DNA from: an uncultured Eubacteriales bacterium
GTDB lineage: Bacteria; Bacillota; Clostridia; Christensenellales; Aristaeellaceae
DNA length: 6,040 nucleotides
Assembly: GCA_944353735.1 (NCBI GenBank)
Contig: CALVPU010000060.1
Coordinates: 1-6,040 of the forward strand
Direction: 5' to 3'
Under the pieces are notes generated by a model. The model was not told the origin of the DNA. It made no database searches and saw only the letters and a list, made by a program, of their open reading frames with translations. Made by a program: the position numbers and the translations under genes. Positions within the stretch are counted from its first letter, which is position 1, and each line of letters starts with the position of its first letter. This document shows positions 5,420 to 6,040 of the stretch, piece by piece.

Positions 5420-5878
5420 ATGAAGTGTCCGTATTGCTGTTATCTGCAGAGCCGGGTGGTCGATTCCCGCCAGAGCGAGGACGGCACGAGCATTCGCCGG
5501 CGCAGGGAGTGCGAGGGCTGCGGACGCAGGTTCACGACGTACGAGCGCATCGACATGGTTCCGCTGATCGTGGTCAAGAAGGATCAGACGCGCGAGACGT
5601 TCGACGTCAACAAGCTGCGCGCCGGAATTGTCAAGGCGTGCGAGAAGCGCCCCGTGCCGCTGAGCCAGATCGACGAGCTGGTCGGGGAAATCGAGCGGCG
5701 GCTGACTGCCTTGCCCGAATCCGAGGTCACCAGCCAGGCGATCGGCGAGATGGTCATGGACGGCTTGAAGGCGCTCGACGAAGTCGCTTACGTGCGCTTC
5801 GCATCGGTGTACCGGCAGTTTCGCGACATCCAGACCTTCCGCGACGAGCTGAACAAGCTTCTGTCCGACCACATCTAA
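5420..5878 (+). CDS. nrdR: Transcriptional repressor NrdR
   Basis: A nucleotide-sensing repressor of ribonucleotide reductase genes, 152 aa, the normal length. The N-terminal zinc ribbon has MKCPYC (C3, C6) and CEGC (C31, C34), with the conserved VVDSR (13-17) and RRRECEGCGRRFTTYER (27-43) between and around the cysteines. An ATP-cone domain follows at about residues 47-139, including VVKKDQTRETFDVNKLRAGI (51-70), and EVAYVRFASVYRQF (121-134) is the family's C-terminal signature. The ATG at 5420 is chosen because AGGTGAGG (5406-5413) is six bases upstream; an in-frame GTG at 5408 lies inside that site, and NrdR proteins begin at MxCPxC. It has its own promoter. No ribonucleotide reductase gene or recognisable NrdR box is in the window, so its targets lie elsewhere. 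Confidence 0.97.
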   Translation: MKCPYCCYLQSRVVDSRQSEDGTSIRRRRECEGCGRRFTTYERIDMVPLIVVKKDQTRETFDVNKLRAGIVKACEKRPVPLSQIDELVGEIERRLTALPESEVTSQAIGEMVMDGLKALDEVAYVRFASVYRQFRDIQTFRDELNKLLSDHI

Positions 5879-5946
5879 AAGGGTACGACTGACGGCATCG
5901 CGACCGGCAGATGATACCAAATACGAGAAAGAAAGAGGAAACGCAC

Positions 5947-6040
5947 ATGGCAAATGAACTGATTCTGGCCGTCGATGACGAAGCGCATATCTTGGAACTG
6001 CTTTCGTTCAATCTCGAGGCTTCCGGGTACCGGGTTGTCA
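5947..6040 (+). CDS. Response regulator, receiver-domain start (runs off right edge)
   Basis: Only 31 codons are visible. LILAVDDEAHILELLSFNLEASGYRVV is the beta1-alpha1-beta2 start of a two-component receiver domain, with the acidic pair D10 and D11 that binds magnesium; the phosphoacceptor Asp lies beyond the window. The spelling is most like OmpR/PhoB-type regulators of Firmicutes, but the output domain is not visible. AAGAGG (5933-5938) lies eight bases before the ATG. The 68-bp gap after nrdR has no hairpin or clear promoter, so read-through from nrdR is possible. Any partner histidine kinase would lie to the right. Confidence 0.88.
   Translation, partial: MANELILAVDDEAHILELLSFNLEASGYRVV

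Overview
The window looks like chromosomal DNA from a high-GC, endospore-forming Firmicute, probably of the class Clostridia. The basis is the spoIIGA-sigE sporulation pair, a YlmC/YmxH protein next to nrdR, a tandem-OB single-stranded-DNA-binding protein of a type I associate with Clostridia, a Gram-positive LexA box, and strong GC bias at third codon positions. I cannot fix the genus. There are no mobile elements, CRISPR arrays or RNA genes that I can support. The content is mostly core genes in a somewhat unusual arrangement.

Left part (1-2226). The N-terminal end of an exported protein runs off the left edge on the minus strand. Divergent from it is an SOS unit: a near-consensus sigma-A promoter with a LexA box just past its -10, then dinB (Y-family DNA polymerase IV), then an 80-aa protein of unknown function starting 2 bases after the dinB stop. 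A bidirectional hairpin terminator lies in the 328-bp convergent gap after it.

Middle (2227-4921). On the minus strand lie spoIIGA, sigE and a tandem OB-fold SSB-like gene, transcribed in that order. SpoIIGA is the membrane aspartyl protease that matures pro-sigma-E, the first mother-cell sporulation sigma factor. The spoIIGA upstream region has a recognisable -35/-10 pair preceded by tandem and scattered TGTCG-type motifs. These fit binding sites for the master sporulation regulator Spo0A.

Right part (4922-6040). On the plus strand are ylmC/ymxH (small PRC-barrel sporulation-associated protein), a hairpin-rich spacer, nrdR (repressor of ribonucleotide reductase genes) behind its own promoter, and the start of an OmpR/PhoB-type response regulator cut by the window end.

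No wholly new system is evident. The points most worth checking are the Spo0A-like box clusters, the SOS control of dinB plus its small partner, the short divergent SigE pro-sequence, the SSB-like gene downstream of sigE, and the absence of sigG from its usual place after sigE.
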